A DNA stretch of 43,668 bases, taken from assembly GCA_910579395.1 (NCBI GenBank), contig CAJTUC010000027.1, positions 1-43,668 of the forward strand, in the 5' to 3' direction. This stretch comes from an uncultured Lachnospiraceae bacterium (GTDB lineage Bacteria; Bacillota; Clostridia; Lachnospirales; Lachnospiraceae). Below, in pieces: positions 14,691 through 23,894 of this stretch. Numbering within the stretch: position 1 is the first letter of the stretch; each line of letters begins with the position of its first letter. The position numbers and the translations under genes are program-made. Below the pieces are notes generated by a model. The model was not told the origin of the DNA. It saw only the letters and a program-made list of their open reading frames with translations, and searched no databases.

Positions 14691-17126
14691 ATGAAATTTG
14701 GTTTTTTTGATGATGCCTGCCGCGAGTATGTCATCACCACCCCCAAGACCCCGCTTCCCTGGATCAATTATCTGGGCTGCAACGAATTTTTTACACTGAT
14801 CTCCAACACCTGCGGCGGCTATACCTTTTATAAAGATGCAAAACTGCTGCGTCTGACCAGATACCGCTATAATGACGTGCCGACAGATATCAACGGAAAA
14901 TATTTCTATATTAAGGACGGCAGCTGCGTATGGAATCCCGGCTGGAAGCCGACTCAGACTGAATTGGACAGCTACGAATGCCGCCACGGCATCGGTTACA
15001 GCCGCTTCACAGGCGCTAAAAACGAACTGGAAGCTTCTGTGCTGACGTTTGTGCCGATGGACGACAACTGCGAGATCAGCCAGGTCAAACTGACCAACAA
15101 ATCTTCCGAGAGCAAAGAGATTTCTCTCTTTTCCTATGTTGAATGGTGCCTGTGGAATGCCGACGATGACTCCAGAAACTTCCAGCGAAACCTGAGCACC
15201 GGTGAAGTGGAAGTCATCGGCTCAACGATCTACCATAAGACAGAGTACAGAGAACGCCGAAACCATTATGCCGTTTATTCGGTCAATACACCGGTGGACG
15301 GTTTCGATACGAGCCGGGATGATTTTCTCGGCGCTTACCGCGGCGTAATGAACCCGGAAGCTGTGGAAAACGGCAAGTGCACAAATTCCATGGCGAGCGG
15401 CTGGTCTCCTATTGCCTCCCATCAGATTAACATGACGATCGCGCCCGGCGAGACGAAATCTTTTGTTTTCGTACTGGGTTATCTTGAAAATTCCGAGGAC
15501 GAGAAGTGGGAATCTCCCGGCATCATAAACAAAAAGCCGGCAGATGCGATGCTTGCGAAATACCAGTCGGATGCCGACGTGGACAAGGCATTTGCCCGGT
15601 TAAATGACTACTGGAAAGGACTGCTTTCCAAATACAGCGTGAAATCTTCGAACGATAAGGTGGACCGCATGGTCAATATCTGGAACCAGTATCAATGTAT
15701 GGTAACTTTCAACATGTCCCGTTCCGCTTCCTATTACGAATCGGGCATCGGCCGCGGCATGGGCTTCCGTGACTCCTGTCAGGACCTGCTCGGTTTCGTA
15801 CATCTGATTCCCGACCGTGCAAGGCAGAGGATCATCGACATCGCTTCCACCCAGTTCCAGGACGGCAGCGCTTATCATCAGTACCAGCCTCTTACGAAAA
15901 AGGGCAACTCCGATATCGGAAGCGGTTTCAACGACGACCCGTTGTGGCTGATTGCAGGTACTTCTGCTTATGTTCGTGAAAGCGGCGATACTTCCATCTT
16001 GACGGAAATGGTTCCTTTTGACAACGACATGTCCGTGGCAGCGCCGCTGATGAACCACCTGAAACGCTCCTTTGACTATATCGTGACCCACAAAGGGCCT
16101 CATGATCTCCCGTTGATCGGACGCGCCGACTGGAATGACTGTCTGAACCTGAACTGCTTCTCCGAGCATCCGGGCGAATCTTTCCAGACCTTCGGTCCCT
16201 CCGAAGGGCCCGTTGCGGAATCCGTATTCATCGCAGGCATGTTCGTAAAATACGGTGAAGAATATGCGCAGTTATGCGAACTGATGAACGATCAGGCGGA
16301 AGCCGACCGCGCAAGAGCCGAAGTAAAAGTGATGTATGATGCGATTCTGAAAGACGGCTGGGACGGCGACTGGTTCGTCCGCGCCTATGATGCGTACAGC
16401 CACAAGATCGGTTCCAAAGAATGCGAAGAAGGGCAGATTTATATCGAGCCGCAGGGCTTCTGCGTCCTGGCAGGCGTCGGCGTGGAAGAAGGCCTCGCGA
16501 AGAAGGCTCTGGATTCCGTCAAAGAAAAACTGGATACCAAATACGGCGTTATGATCTTACAGCCCGCTTACACCAAATATCATCTGGAGCTGGGCGAGGT
16601 TTCCTCTTATCCGCCGGGATATAAGGAAAATGCCGGTATCTTCTGCCATAATAATCCATGGGTCTCTATTGCGGAAACGGTCATCGGCCGGGGAAGCCGC
16701 GCTTTTGAAATCTATCAGAAGACCTGCCCCGCTTATGTGGAAGAAATCAGTGAAATCCACAGAACAGAGCCCTATGTCTATTCCCAGATGGTAGCCGGTG
16801 CAGATGCCAAATTCCACGGCGAAGCCAAGAACAGCTGGCTGACCGGTACCGCAGCATGGACTTTCGTCAATGTCTCCCAGTATATTCTGGGCGTATATCC
16901 TACCCATACAGGACTGAGCGTCAATCCCTGCGTACCTGCGGGCTTCGGCGATTTTGAGATCACCAGAAAATTCCGGGAAGGAACCTACCATATCAAGGTA
17001 GTTAATCCTGATAACGTGGAAAAAGGTGTGAAGTCTGTTACCGTTGACGGCAAGCCGATTGAGGGATGCGTTATTCCTTACGTTGCCGAAAAAGAAACGT
17101 ATGATGTGGTCGTGACTATGGGATAA
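14691..17126 (+). CDS. Cellobiose phosphorylase (GH94)
   Basis: This 811-residue cytoplasmic enzyme cleaves cellobiose with phosphate to alpha-glucose 1-phosphate and glucose, saving ATP. The whole length resembles clostridial cellobiose phosphorylase, starting MKFGFFDDACREYVITTPKT. An N-terminal beta-sandwich domain precedes an (alpha/alpha)6 barrel. The catalytic acid lies in GRADWNDCLN, where the Asp of WND is residue 483, the position known for the Clostridium thermocellum enzyme. GMGFRDSCQDLLG and the C-terminal GTAAW segment also fit. AAGGAG is 9 nt upstream of the ATG. A related GH94 specificity (for example cellodextrin phosphorylase) is less likely, because length and N-terminus match cellobiose phosphorylase. 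Confidence 0.95.
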   Translation: MKFGFFDDACREYVITTPKTPLPWINYLGCNEFFTLISNTCGGYTFYKDAKLLRLTRYRYNDVPTDINGKYFYIKDGSCVWNPGWKPTQTELDSYECRHGIGYSRFTGAKNELEASVLTFVPMDDNCEISQVKLTNKSSESKEISLFSYVEWCLWNADDDSRNFQRNLSTGEVEVIGSTIYHKTEYRERRNHYAVYSVNTPVDGFDTSRDDFLGAYRGVMNPEAVENGKCTNSMASGWSPIASHQINMTIAPGETKSFVFVLGYLENSEDEKWESPGIINKKPADAMLAKYQSDADVDKAFARLNDYWKGLLSKYSVKSSNDKVDRMVNIWNQYQCMVTFNMSRSASYYESGIGRGMGFRDSCQDLLGFVHLIPDRARQRIIDIASTQFQDGSAYHQYQPLTKKGNSDIGSGFNDDPLWLIAGTSAYVRESGDTSILTEMVPFDNDMSVAAPLMNHLKRSFDYIVTHKGPHDLPLIGRADWNDCLNLNCFSEHPGESFQTFGPSEGPVAESVFIAGMFVKYGEEYAQLCELMNDQAEADRARAEVKVMYDAILKDGWDGDWFVRAYDAYSHKIGSKECEEGQIYIEPQGFCVLAGVGVEEGLAKKALDSVKEKLDTKYGVMILQPAYTKYHLELGEVSSYPPGYKENAGIFCHNNPWVSIAETVIGRGSRAFEIYQKTCPAYVEEISEIHRTEPYVYSQMVAGADAKFHGEAKNSWLTGTAAWTFVNVSQYILGVYPTHTGLSVNPCVPAGFGDFEITRKFREGTYHIKVVNPDNVEKGVKSVTVDGKPIEGCVIPYVAEKETYDVVVTMG

Positions 17127-17239
17127 GGCGAGAAGAGCTTCTAAAGACGTCCCGCCACAGGGCGGGACGCCAAGAGGTTCTACGGTTCGTCAAACGAACC
17201 TTTCTCGCCCGACAGAATGACTTTGTCATTCTGTCGGGC
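17127..17239. repeat. Nested hairpin cluster downstream of the phosphorylase gene
   Basis: GGCGAGAA after the stop can pair with TTTCTCGCC (17201-17209). This encloses a 9-bp hairpin CGTCCCGCC/GGCGGGACG (17148-17169) and GGTTCGT/ACGAACC (17184-17200). A 13-bp hairpin CCCGACAGAATGA/TCATTCTGTCGGG follows at 17208-17238. No U-run follows on either strand. The cluster probably ends or stabilises both converging transcripts. The stretch 17240-17348 shows nothing more. Confidence 0.7.
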
Positions 17240-17348
17240 AGTGAAATGATTAAAGAAAATTTCTGCGCTCAAATCGCTGCATTAAATCAGCATTTAATAT
17301 CATGAGTTTATCACAAAATATGCTTTTAATCATTAAAAATATCATTTG

Positions 17349-17981
17349 CTATTTTCTCCGTCTTATCTCCAGCACAATGAATGTCATTGTAATCATCACC
17401 GCTCCGCCCGCAAACAGCCAGCCCTTTCCCGTCTCGATGCCCGCACTCATCCGAAAGAGCCAGAACACGCCGAGGTGCTTTTTCATGCCATAGCAGGCGA
17501 GGTAATAAATAACAGTCGCCATATAACCCATGATCGCATTCCCACTGAGTCCCGATACCATAAAGCCGATGCTGCCCATAAAGAAAGCGGAAGCGATGCT
17601 GCCGTAAACATGAAACCGATGCACTTCGCATTCGTTCCGATACATAAGACCGATAAAAAGCAGAATAAGTACGGCAAGCGCAAATATAGAATACAAGAGG
17701 CGTATCATATAAATAACGCTTGTATTTATTTTCTTTGATGCGATTACATCCCAAATGCTCCTATCCTGTTCCGGCAAGAAAACAGGCGTAAGCAGCGCGG
17801 CCCCCGCAAAAGGAAGAAAAAATTCGAGCGGCCTTCCCACGTCCTGCCCTTTTAATGCTGTTATAGGAAACACAAGCGCCGTTACAAATAGAATGCCGGC
17901 AGCGGATAAAAAAGGCAGAATAAAATGATGCCGCAGGTTTGTTTTCACGATGCTGCCAATCTGTATTGTTTGATGCAACAT
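17349..17981 (-). CDS. ABC-2 type membrane protein of an exporter
   Basis: About 210 residues from ATG 17981 (MLHQTIQIG), with six predicted hydrophobic helices, ending in a basic tail. The DRSIWDVIASK loop and the general layout resemble ABC-2 permease subunits. It follows a larger permease gene and an ATPase gene on the same strand and is probably a partner in the exporter. The start is chosen because AAAGGAG lies 11 nt upstream; earlier in-frame ATG codons overlap the previous gene. No substrate can be inferred. Confidence 0.75.
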   Translation of the reverse strand: MLHQTIQIGSIVKTNLRHHFILPFLSAAGILFVTALVFPITALKGQDVGRPLEFFLPFAGAALLTPVFLPEQDRSIWDVIASKKINTSVIYMIRLLYSIFALAVLILLFIGLMYRNECEVHRFHVYGSIASAFFMGSIGFMVSGLSGNAIMGYMATVIYYLACYGMKKHLGVFWLFRMSAGIETGKGWLFAGGAVMITMTFIVLEIRRRK

Positions 17982-18004
17982 TTTCTTTTTCACTCCTTTC
18001 TTCT

Positions 18005-19225
18005 TCATTCTCCTCTTCTGCACCCCCTTCTTTTCCGTTCAAATACGAGTGTTTCGATTCCGACACAGACAATCGCCAGGATAAAATAACATGTGCGATT
18101 TCGCAAAAAATCTCCCCACTCGCTTTGAAACAAGGCGCTGCCGCCCAGCATATTATGCCGTATCAACAACGTCCACTTTGTAACGGAACCGCTTACCTGA
18201 TTCGTCTGAAGAGACAGGAACCACCAAAGCCCCTGTATCAGCACCGCGAGCAGCGGTGAGGCCAGTTCTGTAAGGAGTATAGAAAAAGCCGTGACAAACA
18301 GCAGCGACGGAAGCAGCCAGAGAATGACAAGAAAAACCGCCTTTCCCCATTCGATCCCGATTTCCCGGTATAATCCGTTCAGCCGGAACACCATATGCGG
18401 AAAAGTAAACAGCAGCGGGAGCATCATACAGCATAAAAGCGCCGCAAAGCGCATGCCGACAATTTTGACGGAAGAAGCTTTCCGGCTGTAAATCAGCGCT
18501 CCGGCTTTCGCCCTCCTGTCCATATCCCAAAAGGCCGCAGCCGCAAAGACCGGCATAACTGCCAGAAAAATCCCCATATAATCACAATACAGTCTGCCAT
18601 AGACCCCGCCCAATGCTTCTTTTGTCACATTTATCTGATATTCCGCCAGCGCATCCTCATAGCTCATCGGTATCTGGGAAAAATTACGCAGCAAATCCCC
18701 TTCGCCGTATTTCGAACCGCCGCCGAGCAGTTCATCGGCTTCCTGCATCAGCTCTTTGAACCGCTCATAGCTCACTTTTTCCGACAGGGTATATTCCGGC
18801 AGAACGGCCTCCTGACGGGTCAATACCAGATTCCCGTTTTCGTCCATACGCTCAACATAACCGCCCGGCTCGTATTCCGTGAAAGAATCCAGTTCTTCCT
18901 TTGTAAGCCCGGACAGTTCTGCAATGATCGCGGCCATCTTTACGCGCTCCTCTTCTTTTAAATGGATTTCCTTATAGAATCCCATCGGCCATGCCGTATA
19001 ATAATCCTGTAAATACTCCCCGATCAGGCTATGTACCGCCGCCGGCATCAGAATATCCGGTCTTTCTACGACCATCGTCCCGTAGGACTCCTGCCCTTTC
19101 GCCGGTTCCGCCATCCTCTGTTCCAGTTCTGGTGCAAACTGCGTCAGATAGGCGGCCGCCATCACGACCACAAAAACCCAAAACACGAGTGAGTGCATGA
19201 TTTTTTTGCATTCTTTCAGGAACAT
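18005..19225 (-). CDS. ABC-2 type permease with large extracytoplasmic domain
   Basis: 406 residues. There is an N-terminal helix (about residues 10-28) and a large hydrophilic domain (about 30-205). Five or six helices follow (about 210-395), the arrangement seen in ABC-2 permeases of lipid, peptide or antibiotic exporters. It overlaps the end of the ATPase gene by 10 bp. The following small membrane protein begins 24 bp after its stop. Together with the two-component genes further upstream this resembles antimicrobial-sensing and detoxification modules, though the permease is not a BceB/FtsX type. Function beyond export is not shown. Confidence 0.8.
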   Translation of the reverse strand: MFLKECKKIMHSLVFWVFVVVMAAAYLTQFAPELEQRMAEPAKGQESYGTMVVERPDILMPAAVHSLIGEYLQDYYTAWPMGFYKEIHLKEEERVKMAAIIAELSGLTKEELDSFTEYEPGGYVERMDENGNLVLTRQEAVLPEYTLSEKVSYERFKELMQEADELLGGGSKYGEGDLLRNFSQIPMSYEDALAEYQINVTKEALGGVYGRLYCDYMGIFLAVMPVFAAAAFWDMDRRAKAGALIYSRKASSVKIVGMRFAALLCCMMLPLLFTFPHMVFRLNGLYREIGIEWGKAVFLVILWLLPSLLFVTAFSILLTELASPLLAVLIQGLWWFLSLQTNQVSGSVTKWTLLIRHNMLGGSALFQSEWGDFLRNRTCYFILAIVCVGIETLVFERKRRGCRRGE

Positions 19226-20121
19226 GCCTCTTCACCTCCCATGATCTCGCACCTGTTTTGAAAAAGACAGTACATATAAGCGTCTTCGCAATTCGCTTCA
19301 TCGACGGCTGCTCCGGGTACATCCGGCACCGTGTCGGAAAGAAATCGGACCATGATATGCCCGCCCTGCTTCAACATTCCGGTTACGATATAGTCCTTTT
19401 TGATCTGCGCAAGCGCTTTGTTTCCTACATCCGCCCGCCAGACTCTGCCTTCCGCATTCGCAAGGATTTCTTCCAGTGTGCCTTTCCAGAGAATCTCTCC
19501 TTCGTTCAGAACCGCCAGATTTTCGCAGGTTGCCTCGATATCCCCTACGATATGCGTGGAAAGGATGACAATCCGCTCCTGAGCCACCTCGCACAATAGA
19601 TTTCGGAACCGGATACGTTCCTCCGGATCGAGTCCGGCCGTCGGTTCATCCACGATCAGAACGCGCGGCTCGTGCACCAGTGCCTGCGCGATACCGAGTC
19701 TCCGTTTCATCCCGCCCGACAGACTCCGTACTTTTTTATGCCGCTCATCGGACAGGTGTACTTTTTTTAACAAATAGTCAATTCTGGCCCGCCGCTCCTG
19801 CTTCGGGATTTCCGATAAAGCCCCCAGATAATCCAACGCTTCCCATACCGTCATCGCAGGATACATGGAAAAATCCTGCGGCAGATATCCGATAATCTCT
19901 CTGACCTCTTTAGCCGATTCTATCGGAATCCCGCACACGGTAACGCTTCCGTTCTGCTTTCCATGCAGCGTCGCCAGTATTTTCATCAGCGTGGTCTTTC
20001 CCGCGCCGTTTCGCCCGAGCAGCCCGAACATTCCCTGTTCAATCGTCAGATTGATGTCTTTCAGTGCCTGCTTTTTTCCGTAAAATTTGTTTACATGTTC
20101 CATAACAATCTGGTTTTCCAT
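19216..20121 (-). CDS. ABC transporter ATP-binding protein
   Basis: 301 residues from ATG 20121. Walker A is GLLGRNGAGKTTLMK, the signature is LSGGMKRRLGIAQAL, Walker B is VLIVDEPTAGLDPEER, and the switch histidine is in ILSTHIVGD. The C-terminal 80 residues form an accessory domain typical of ABC-2 exporters. GGAGGAG precedes the start by 11 nt. A longer frame from 20172 would cross the hairpin and T-run at 20150-20179 and is rejected. It powers the two permeases encoded downstream. Confidence 0.92.
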   Translation of the reverse strand: MENQIVMEHVNKFYGKKQALKDINLTIEQGMFGLLGRNGAGKTTLMKILATLHGKQNGSVTVCGIPIESAKEVREIIGYLPQDFSMYPAMTVWEALDYLGALSEIPKQERRARIDYLLKKVHLSDERHKKVRSLSGGMKRRLGIAQALVHEPRVLIVDEPTAGLDPEERIRFRNLLCEVAQERIVILSTHIVGDIEATCENLAVLNEGEILWKGTLEEILANAEGRVWRADVGNKALAQIKKDYIVTGMLKQGGHIMVRFLSDTVPDVPGAAVDEANCEDAYMYCLFQNRCEIMGGEEACS

Positions 20122-20149
20122 GATAACAGCAACTCCTCCTTCAATCACA

Positions 20150-20179
20150 TAAAAAATGATGCACGTTTCCATGCACCAT
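20150..20179 (-). terminator. Terminator-like hairpin between kinase gene and ABC genes
   Basis: On the minus strand, ATGGTGCA and TGCATCAT form a stem with one mismatch around an 8-nt loop, followed by TTTTTT (20151-20156). It lies 72 bp after the histidine kinase stop and 29 bp before the ATPase start. It could uncouple the two-component genes from the exporter or act as an attenuator. Confidence 0.6.
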
Positions 20180-20250
20180 TATCTTAGAATACAAATTTCA
20201 ATTTTTTATCTACTTTCTGCTTTTCTTATAAATAATTTCTGAACAGTTCC

Positions 20251-21657
20251 TTACAAGCCAAATACTGCCGTCACCACACCTCCAGAACTGTCGGACAAAT
20301 TTTCGATATGCAGGCTGCCTCCGCATTTCTCACAGATCAGTTTACAGATATACAAACCCAAGCCAAAGTGAATACCTCTTTGGCTGCCCAAATGACCGTC
20401 CGGGCGCTGCCCGCTCTTTCCGTTTTCTTCCCGGTAAAAAGGATTTCCCGCAAGCTTCAGGGCTTCCTCCGAAAAGCCGCCGCCGTTATCCTCCACACAT
20501 AACTCCAGCGCCGTTCCCCGGTTCGTGATCGTCAATAGAATCCGGTCCTTTGTATAAACGGAAGCATTGACTAGCAGGTTTTCCATTACTTCAAGCACCA
20601 GGTCTTTGTCGATGCGGATGGCAGTCTCAAAGGACTGCTCTGTCATTACGGATTCCTTAGACGCGCTGTCTGTTCCCTCTGCTTCGGTTGTTCCCACAGC
20701 TTCAATTGTTTCCTCTGCTTCGACTGTTTCCGGCCCGCTCTCCGCCCGGATGCTCACCCGCTCGTCAATCTGTTTCGCCGTCTCCGTACACAGAGAAATA
20801 AATTCTCCGTAAGCGACATTTTCATAGGCAGGCATAATATCTTCCAGTTTCTGCACCGCGCCCATCTTCTGCACATAGTTTTCAAGCCGCAGCACCTGAC
20901 GATGCACCATGCCGATAATCTCCATTTCCTTTTCCCGGCTGATACGCTCCTCCGGGATATAACGCTCCAACAGGTCAACATAGCCTTTCAGTACCGTGAC
21001 CGGATTCCGCATATCGTGTGCAAAAGCGGCGTTCAGCCGTCTGCGCTCTTCTAATATCCTGAAATTTTCCTGACTTGTCTCATACAGCGAACACCGCATT
21101 TTCTCAAAAGCATCGCACACCATGCCGAGTTCATTTGGTTTTGCCTCTTCCATCTTAAAGTCCAGACAGTTATTTGCAATTTTGTCCGCAGAATTTAATA
21201 ACAGATGTATCGTTTTCTCCAATTCTCTTTTATAATAAATATATCCACCTGTAAAAAGGCATAGGCCTACCCACAACGTTGTCAAAAACACCTGAGAAGA
21301 AGTGATAAGCCAGTAACCTATTTTCTCGCCCAGCGTTCCCGCGCTTTTGATATTATGGAACACATAATGCAGTACACCATCTTCCAATTTATAAACCGTA
21401 TAGTTGTTACCGTCATAAGCAGCCATATCGTCATCCACACTTTCTTCCAAAAGGTCCATGTCGCTTCCGGTAAAGACATATTCCGCATACCATGCCTGCC
21501 AGTCATTGACCGCATAACCGATCTGATATGCTCCAACAAGCGCCATCAGAATCGGAATCGGCATATAAAGCAGGATGCGCCATTTCAGGGAATTTTTCAG
21601 AGAAATTCTTCGGGAAGTCCGTTTTTTTACCTGCCCCATCTGTATCCTAACCCCCAT
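20251..21657 (-). CDS. Sensor histidine kinase
   Basis: 468 residues. There are two transmembrane helices (about 27-47 and 112-132) flanking an extracytoplasmic loop of about 65 residues. A HAMP-like segment and a dimerisation helix with the H-box FAHDMRNPVTVLKGY follow. The ATPase domain contains the N-box EVMENLLVNASVY, G1 VEDNGGGF and G2 GLGLYICKLICEKCGG. An unusual Glu/Thr/Ala-rich insertion (about residues 310-345, with repeats like EAEETIEAVGTTEAEG) lies inside the ATPase region before the N-box. It overlaps the response regulator gene by 31 bp, so the pair is coupled. An alternative start is ATG 21639. The signal is unknown. Confidence 0.92.
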   Translation of the reverse strand: MGVRIQMGQVKKRTSRRISLKNSLKWRILLYMPIPILMALVGAYQIGYAVNDWQAWYAEYVFTGSDMDLLEESVDDDMAAYDGNNYTVYKLEDGVLHYVFHNIKSAGTLGEKIGYWLITSSQVFLTTLWVGLCLFTGGYIYYKRELEKTIHLLLNSADKIANNCLDFKMEEAKPNELGMVCDAFEKMRCSLYETSQENFRILEERRRLNAAFAHDMRNPVTVLKGYVDLLERYIPEERISREKEMEIIGMVHRQVLRLENYVQKMGAVQKLEDIMPAYENVAYGEFISLCTETAKQIDERVSIRAESGPETVEAEETIEAVGTTEAEGTDSASKESVMTEQSFETAIRIDKDLVLEVMENLLVNASVYTKDRILLTITNRGTALELCVEDNGGGFSEEALKLAGNPFYREENGKSGQRPDGHLGSQRGIHFGLGLYICKLICEKCGGSLHIENLSDSSGGVVTAVFGL

Positions 21658-22298
21658 ACTGTCTCCAAATGATATTCTTCGTCTACCGCCCGCAATTTGG
21701 CACGGATGCGCCGGATATGCTCCGCCACCACGCTGCTGTCTCCCTGCGCATCATAGCCCCAGAGCGATTCATAGATTCTCTCTTTATCAAAGACCTGTCC
21801 GGCATTCATGGAAAGCAGTTCCAGAATTTCAAACTCTTTTTTGGGAAAATCAAGAAGTTCTCCTTCCGCCAGCACCGATTTCGCCGTATAGTCAATCGCA
21901 AGCTTCCCAAAATAACGAACGCTATTATTCCGTACAGTCCGGTGCTCCCGCCGAATGTGCGCCGCAATCCGCGCGCCCAGTTCATCGATAGAAAAAGGTT
22001 TCACCATGTAGTCGTCTCCTCCGGCGGCAAAGCCTTTAATCTTATCCGCATCTTCTATTCTCGCTGTCAGGAAAATGATCGGGCAGTCCACATAATCCCG
22101 TATCTGCCTGCATACGGACAGGCCGTCCATGCCCGGCATATTGATGTCCAGTAATATTAAATCAGGATTTAATCTTGTTTTTTCTATTGCTTCCACGCCG
22201 TTATAGGCGGAAATCGTCTCATAGTGATTCAATTCCAGATAATCTCTCAAAAGGCTGACAACATCTTCTTCGTCATCCGCAATTAATATTTTGTACAT
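21627..22298 (-). CDS. OmpR/PhoB family response regulator
   Basis: 223 residues. The receiver domain (1-118) has the acidic pair DDEED, the phospho-acceptor Asp in DLILLDINMPG (about residue 52), the Thr/Ser switch in IFLTARI and Lys in MVKPFSI. The C-terminal winged-helix DNA-binding domain ends VWGLGYRWGR. It forms a two-component system with the kinase just downstream and probably controls the adjacent ABC exporter. The 5' end overlaps a decayed kinase gene by 26 bp. Confidence 0.94.
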   Translation of the reverse strand: MYKILIADDEEDVVSLLRDYLELNHYETISAYNGVEAIEKTRLNPDLILLDINMPGMDGLSVCRQIRDYVDCPIIFLTARIEDADKIKGFAAGGDDYMVKPFSIDELGARIAAHIRREHRTVRNNSVRYFGKLAIDYTAKSVLAEGELLDFPKKEFEILELLSMNAGQVFDKERIYESLWGYDAQGDSSVVAEHIRRIRAKLRAVDEEYHLETVWGLGYRWGR

Positions 22299-22698
22299 AC
22301 TGTCTCACTTCTTCTATATTATAAGTAACAGGCTTCGTTCCATCCAGCCGTATGACCGGAATCGATGTTGATTTCAGCCAGTCCTCCGCCATCGCATCCG
22401 GGCGGTTCTCTGCCATCTCCAAAAATGCTTTTTCTTTCTCGTACAAGTCGCCGCCGGGAAGCATCCTGCTGTCGAATTTCTGAAAAGACCTGTCTTTTAC
22501 GCGCTGAATTCGGCAGCCTGCCCACTTCCTCCCGTGTGCGCGCAGCTGCATAGAGATAGTTCTCATCGGTTTTCGGAAAGTAGTAGTCCTCGATGTCCCT
22601 GAATTGATAGCCCAGCGTTTCCGCGAGGCTTTTCCCAAAGGTACTTTTTCCGGCGCCGTTCCGCCGCAGATGATGATTCGGTTTGCTATTTTCTGCAT
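22273..22698 (-). pseudogene. Broken P-loop kinase-like gene
   Basis: The start MQKIANRIIICGG leads into a P-loop, but one base is missing at about 22662. The continuation GAGKSTFGKSLAETLGYQF and then REEVGRL is therefore in the next frame. Near 22505-22515 the reading must return to the first frame, where DRSFQKFDSRMLPGGDLYE follows. A middle portion seems deleted there, because the segment expected between the P-loop half and the arginine-rich lid is absent. The intact relative would be an AAA/adenylate-kinase-like protein of about 190 residues. It is a remnant, though it still abuts the response regulator and the GNAT gene. Confidence 0.8.
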
Positions 22699-23180
22699 GA
22701 TCGGTCTCCTGCTTCGTATTCATACTGGAGCTGTTTATAATCATTTCCCCGATTAATGTGCCTTGTCATCCCTGTTTTTTTAAAACCGTTTTTCTCATAA
22801 AAATGCCTGGCTTCTCTATTATATTCCAAAACCCATAATTGCATTTTGGCTTTATCATATAGTTTTTTCAGATAGGTAACTGCCTGATGTCCATATCCCT
22901 TATTTCGATATTCTTCCAATATATACAGACTTTCTATCTCACAATTTTCAGAGTTGCTGTTTATCTTAATGATACCAACCATCTCCTTGTCTTCACATAT
23001 AAGATAATATTCGATATCCTGATTTCTGTAGGATGATAAAAACTCCTGCTCTCTTTTTTCAGGTGTATCCGCCTTTATATACTCATCCGGAAATACGTCC
23101 GCATATGCCTGCTTCCATGCCATTGAATGTACTCTTCCTATTTCTTTCGCATGATCTATTTGAGCTTTTGTCACTTCCAT
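22686..23180 (-). CDS. GNAT family N-acetyltransferase
   Basis: 164 residues with the GNAT fold. Beta-4 contains IESLYILEEYRNKGYGHQAVTYL, in which R-N-K-G-Y-G is the acetyl-CoA pyrophosphate-binding loop. The C-terminal part EYNREARHFYEKNGFKKTG is also typical. The substrate cannot be deduced. It starts inside the last codons of the small membrane-protein gene (10-bp overlap), and its end overlaps the broken kinase gene by 13 bp. Confidence 0.9.
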   Translation of the reverse strand: MEVTKAQIDHAKEIGRVHSMAWKQAYADVFPDEYIKADTPEKREQEFLSSYRNQDIEYYLICEDKEMVGIIKINSNSENCEIESLYILEEYRNKGYGHQAVTYLKKLYDKAKMQLWVLEYNREARHFYEKNGFKKTGMTRHINRGNDYKQLQYEYEAGDRSCRK

Positions 23181-23386
23181 TCAAAGTTTCTCCCTGCCTC
23201 AACTTTCAAAAACAACAGATAGAAAAACATGCCAATATTCGATAACTGATATATCCAATATGCTATCTTTTCCTTCCCATACATCGGCGCAAAATGTGCG
23301 GCACGCTGTGCCGCCTTTTTATCTGTCATAGATAACAAACCAAATCTAATCAGCCAAAAAGGAATCAGCAATAAAGACCTCTCCAT
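23171..23386 (-). CDS. Short membrane protein, possibly truncated
   Basis: 71 residues. An N-terminal hydrophobic stretch (MERSLLLIPFWLIRFGLL), a charged middle and a second helix (about 45-62) are visible. The composition resembles the first half of small polytopic Firmicute proteins of about 130-150 residues, so this may be a truncated copy joined to the GNAT gene. The function is unknown. It begins 4 bp after the preceding GNAT stop. Confidence 0.55.
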   Translation of the reverse strand: MERSLLLIPFWLIRFGLLSMTDKKAAQRAAHFAPMYGKEKIAYWIYQLSNIGMFFYLLFLKVEAGRNFEWK

Positions 23387-23390
23387 TTTC

Positions 23391-23888
23391 CTACCGCTCC
23401 ATTTCCAGTTCCCTGCACTTCCACTCTTCCCCCAGAATCGGATAGCATTCTACCTGTTCCGTATCGCGAAAGCCGACGGACAGATAGCAACGATAGGCGG
23501 ATTCGTTATTTTCAAAAACACCAATCGTTATTTTATCCACCATCAAAATTTCAAATGCGTATTTTACCGCCAGCTTCAGCATTTGCTTTCCATAGCCTTT
23601 TCCGCGCTTTGTATCATCCACGATAACAAAACCGAAACGGAGTATTCTCTGCTCCTCGTCGGTGAACCGCATGATCAGATGGCCTGTGACTCCTGTTTCA
23701 TCGAAAGCTGTCATTTCAAAAAAGCCATCCGAAAAAGCGCTGGCGTCGTAGAAGGCATTCATATCGTCCGCTGTGATCGGATACTTTTTGTATCGGTCGG
23801 CACTCCATTTATAAAATGTTTTTTCATCTTTTATCCAGGAAACAATTGTTTCGGCATCACAAGCCTTATAAGGTCTTAATCTTAGCAT
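23391..23888 (-). CDS. GNAT family N-acetyltransferase, RimJ/RimL-like
   Basis: 165 residues. Motif A reads FVIVDDTKRGKGYGKQMLKLAVKYAF, in which R-G-K-G-Y-G binds acetyl-CoA. The C-terminal NNESAYRCYLSVGFRDT is characteristic of RimJ/RimL-like enzymes, which acetylate protein N-termini or small molecules. It is 6 bp from the MBL hydrolase gene and runs in the same direction. The specific substrate is unknown. Confidence 0.9.
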   Translation of the reverse strand: MLRLRPYKACDAETIVSWIKDEKTFYKWSADRYKKYPITADDMNAFYDASAFSDGFFEMTAFDETGVTGHLIMRFTDEEQRILRFGFVIVDDTKRGKGYGKQMLKLAVKYAFEILMVDKITIGVFENNESAYRCYLSVGFRDTEQVECYPILGEEWKCRELEMER

Positions 23889-23894
23889 TTTATT

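Noticed and set aside
19216..22298. Bce-type bacitracin resistance module
   Set aside because: The permeases are ABC-2-like rather than FtsX-type BceB, and the kinase has an extracytoplasmic loop and a long cytoplasmic part unlike BceS.
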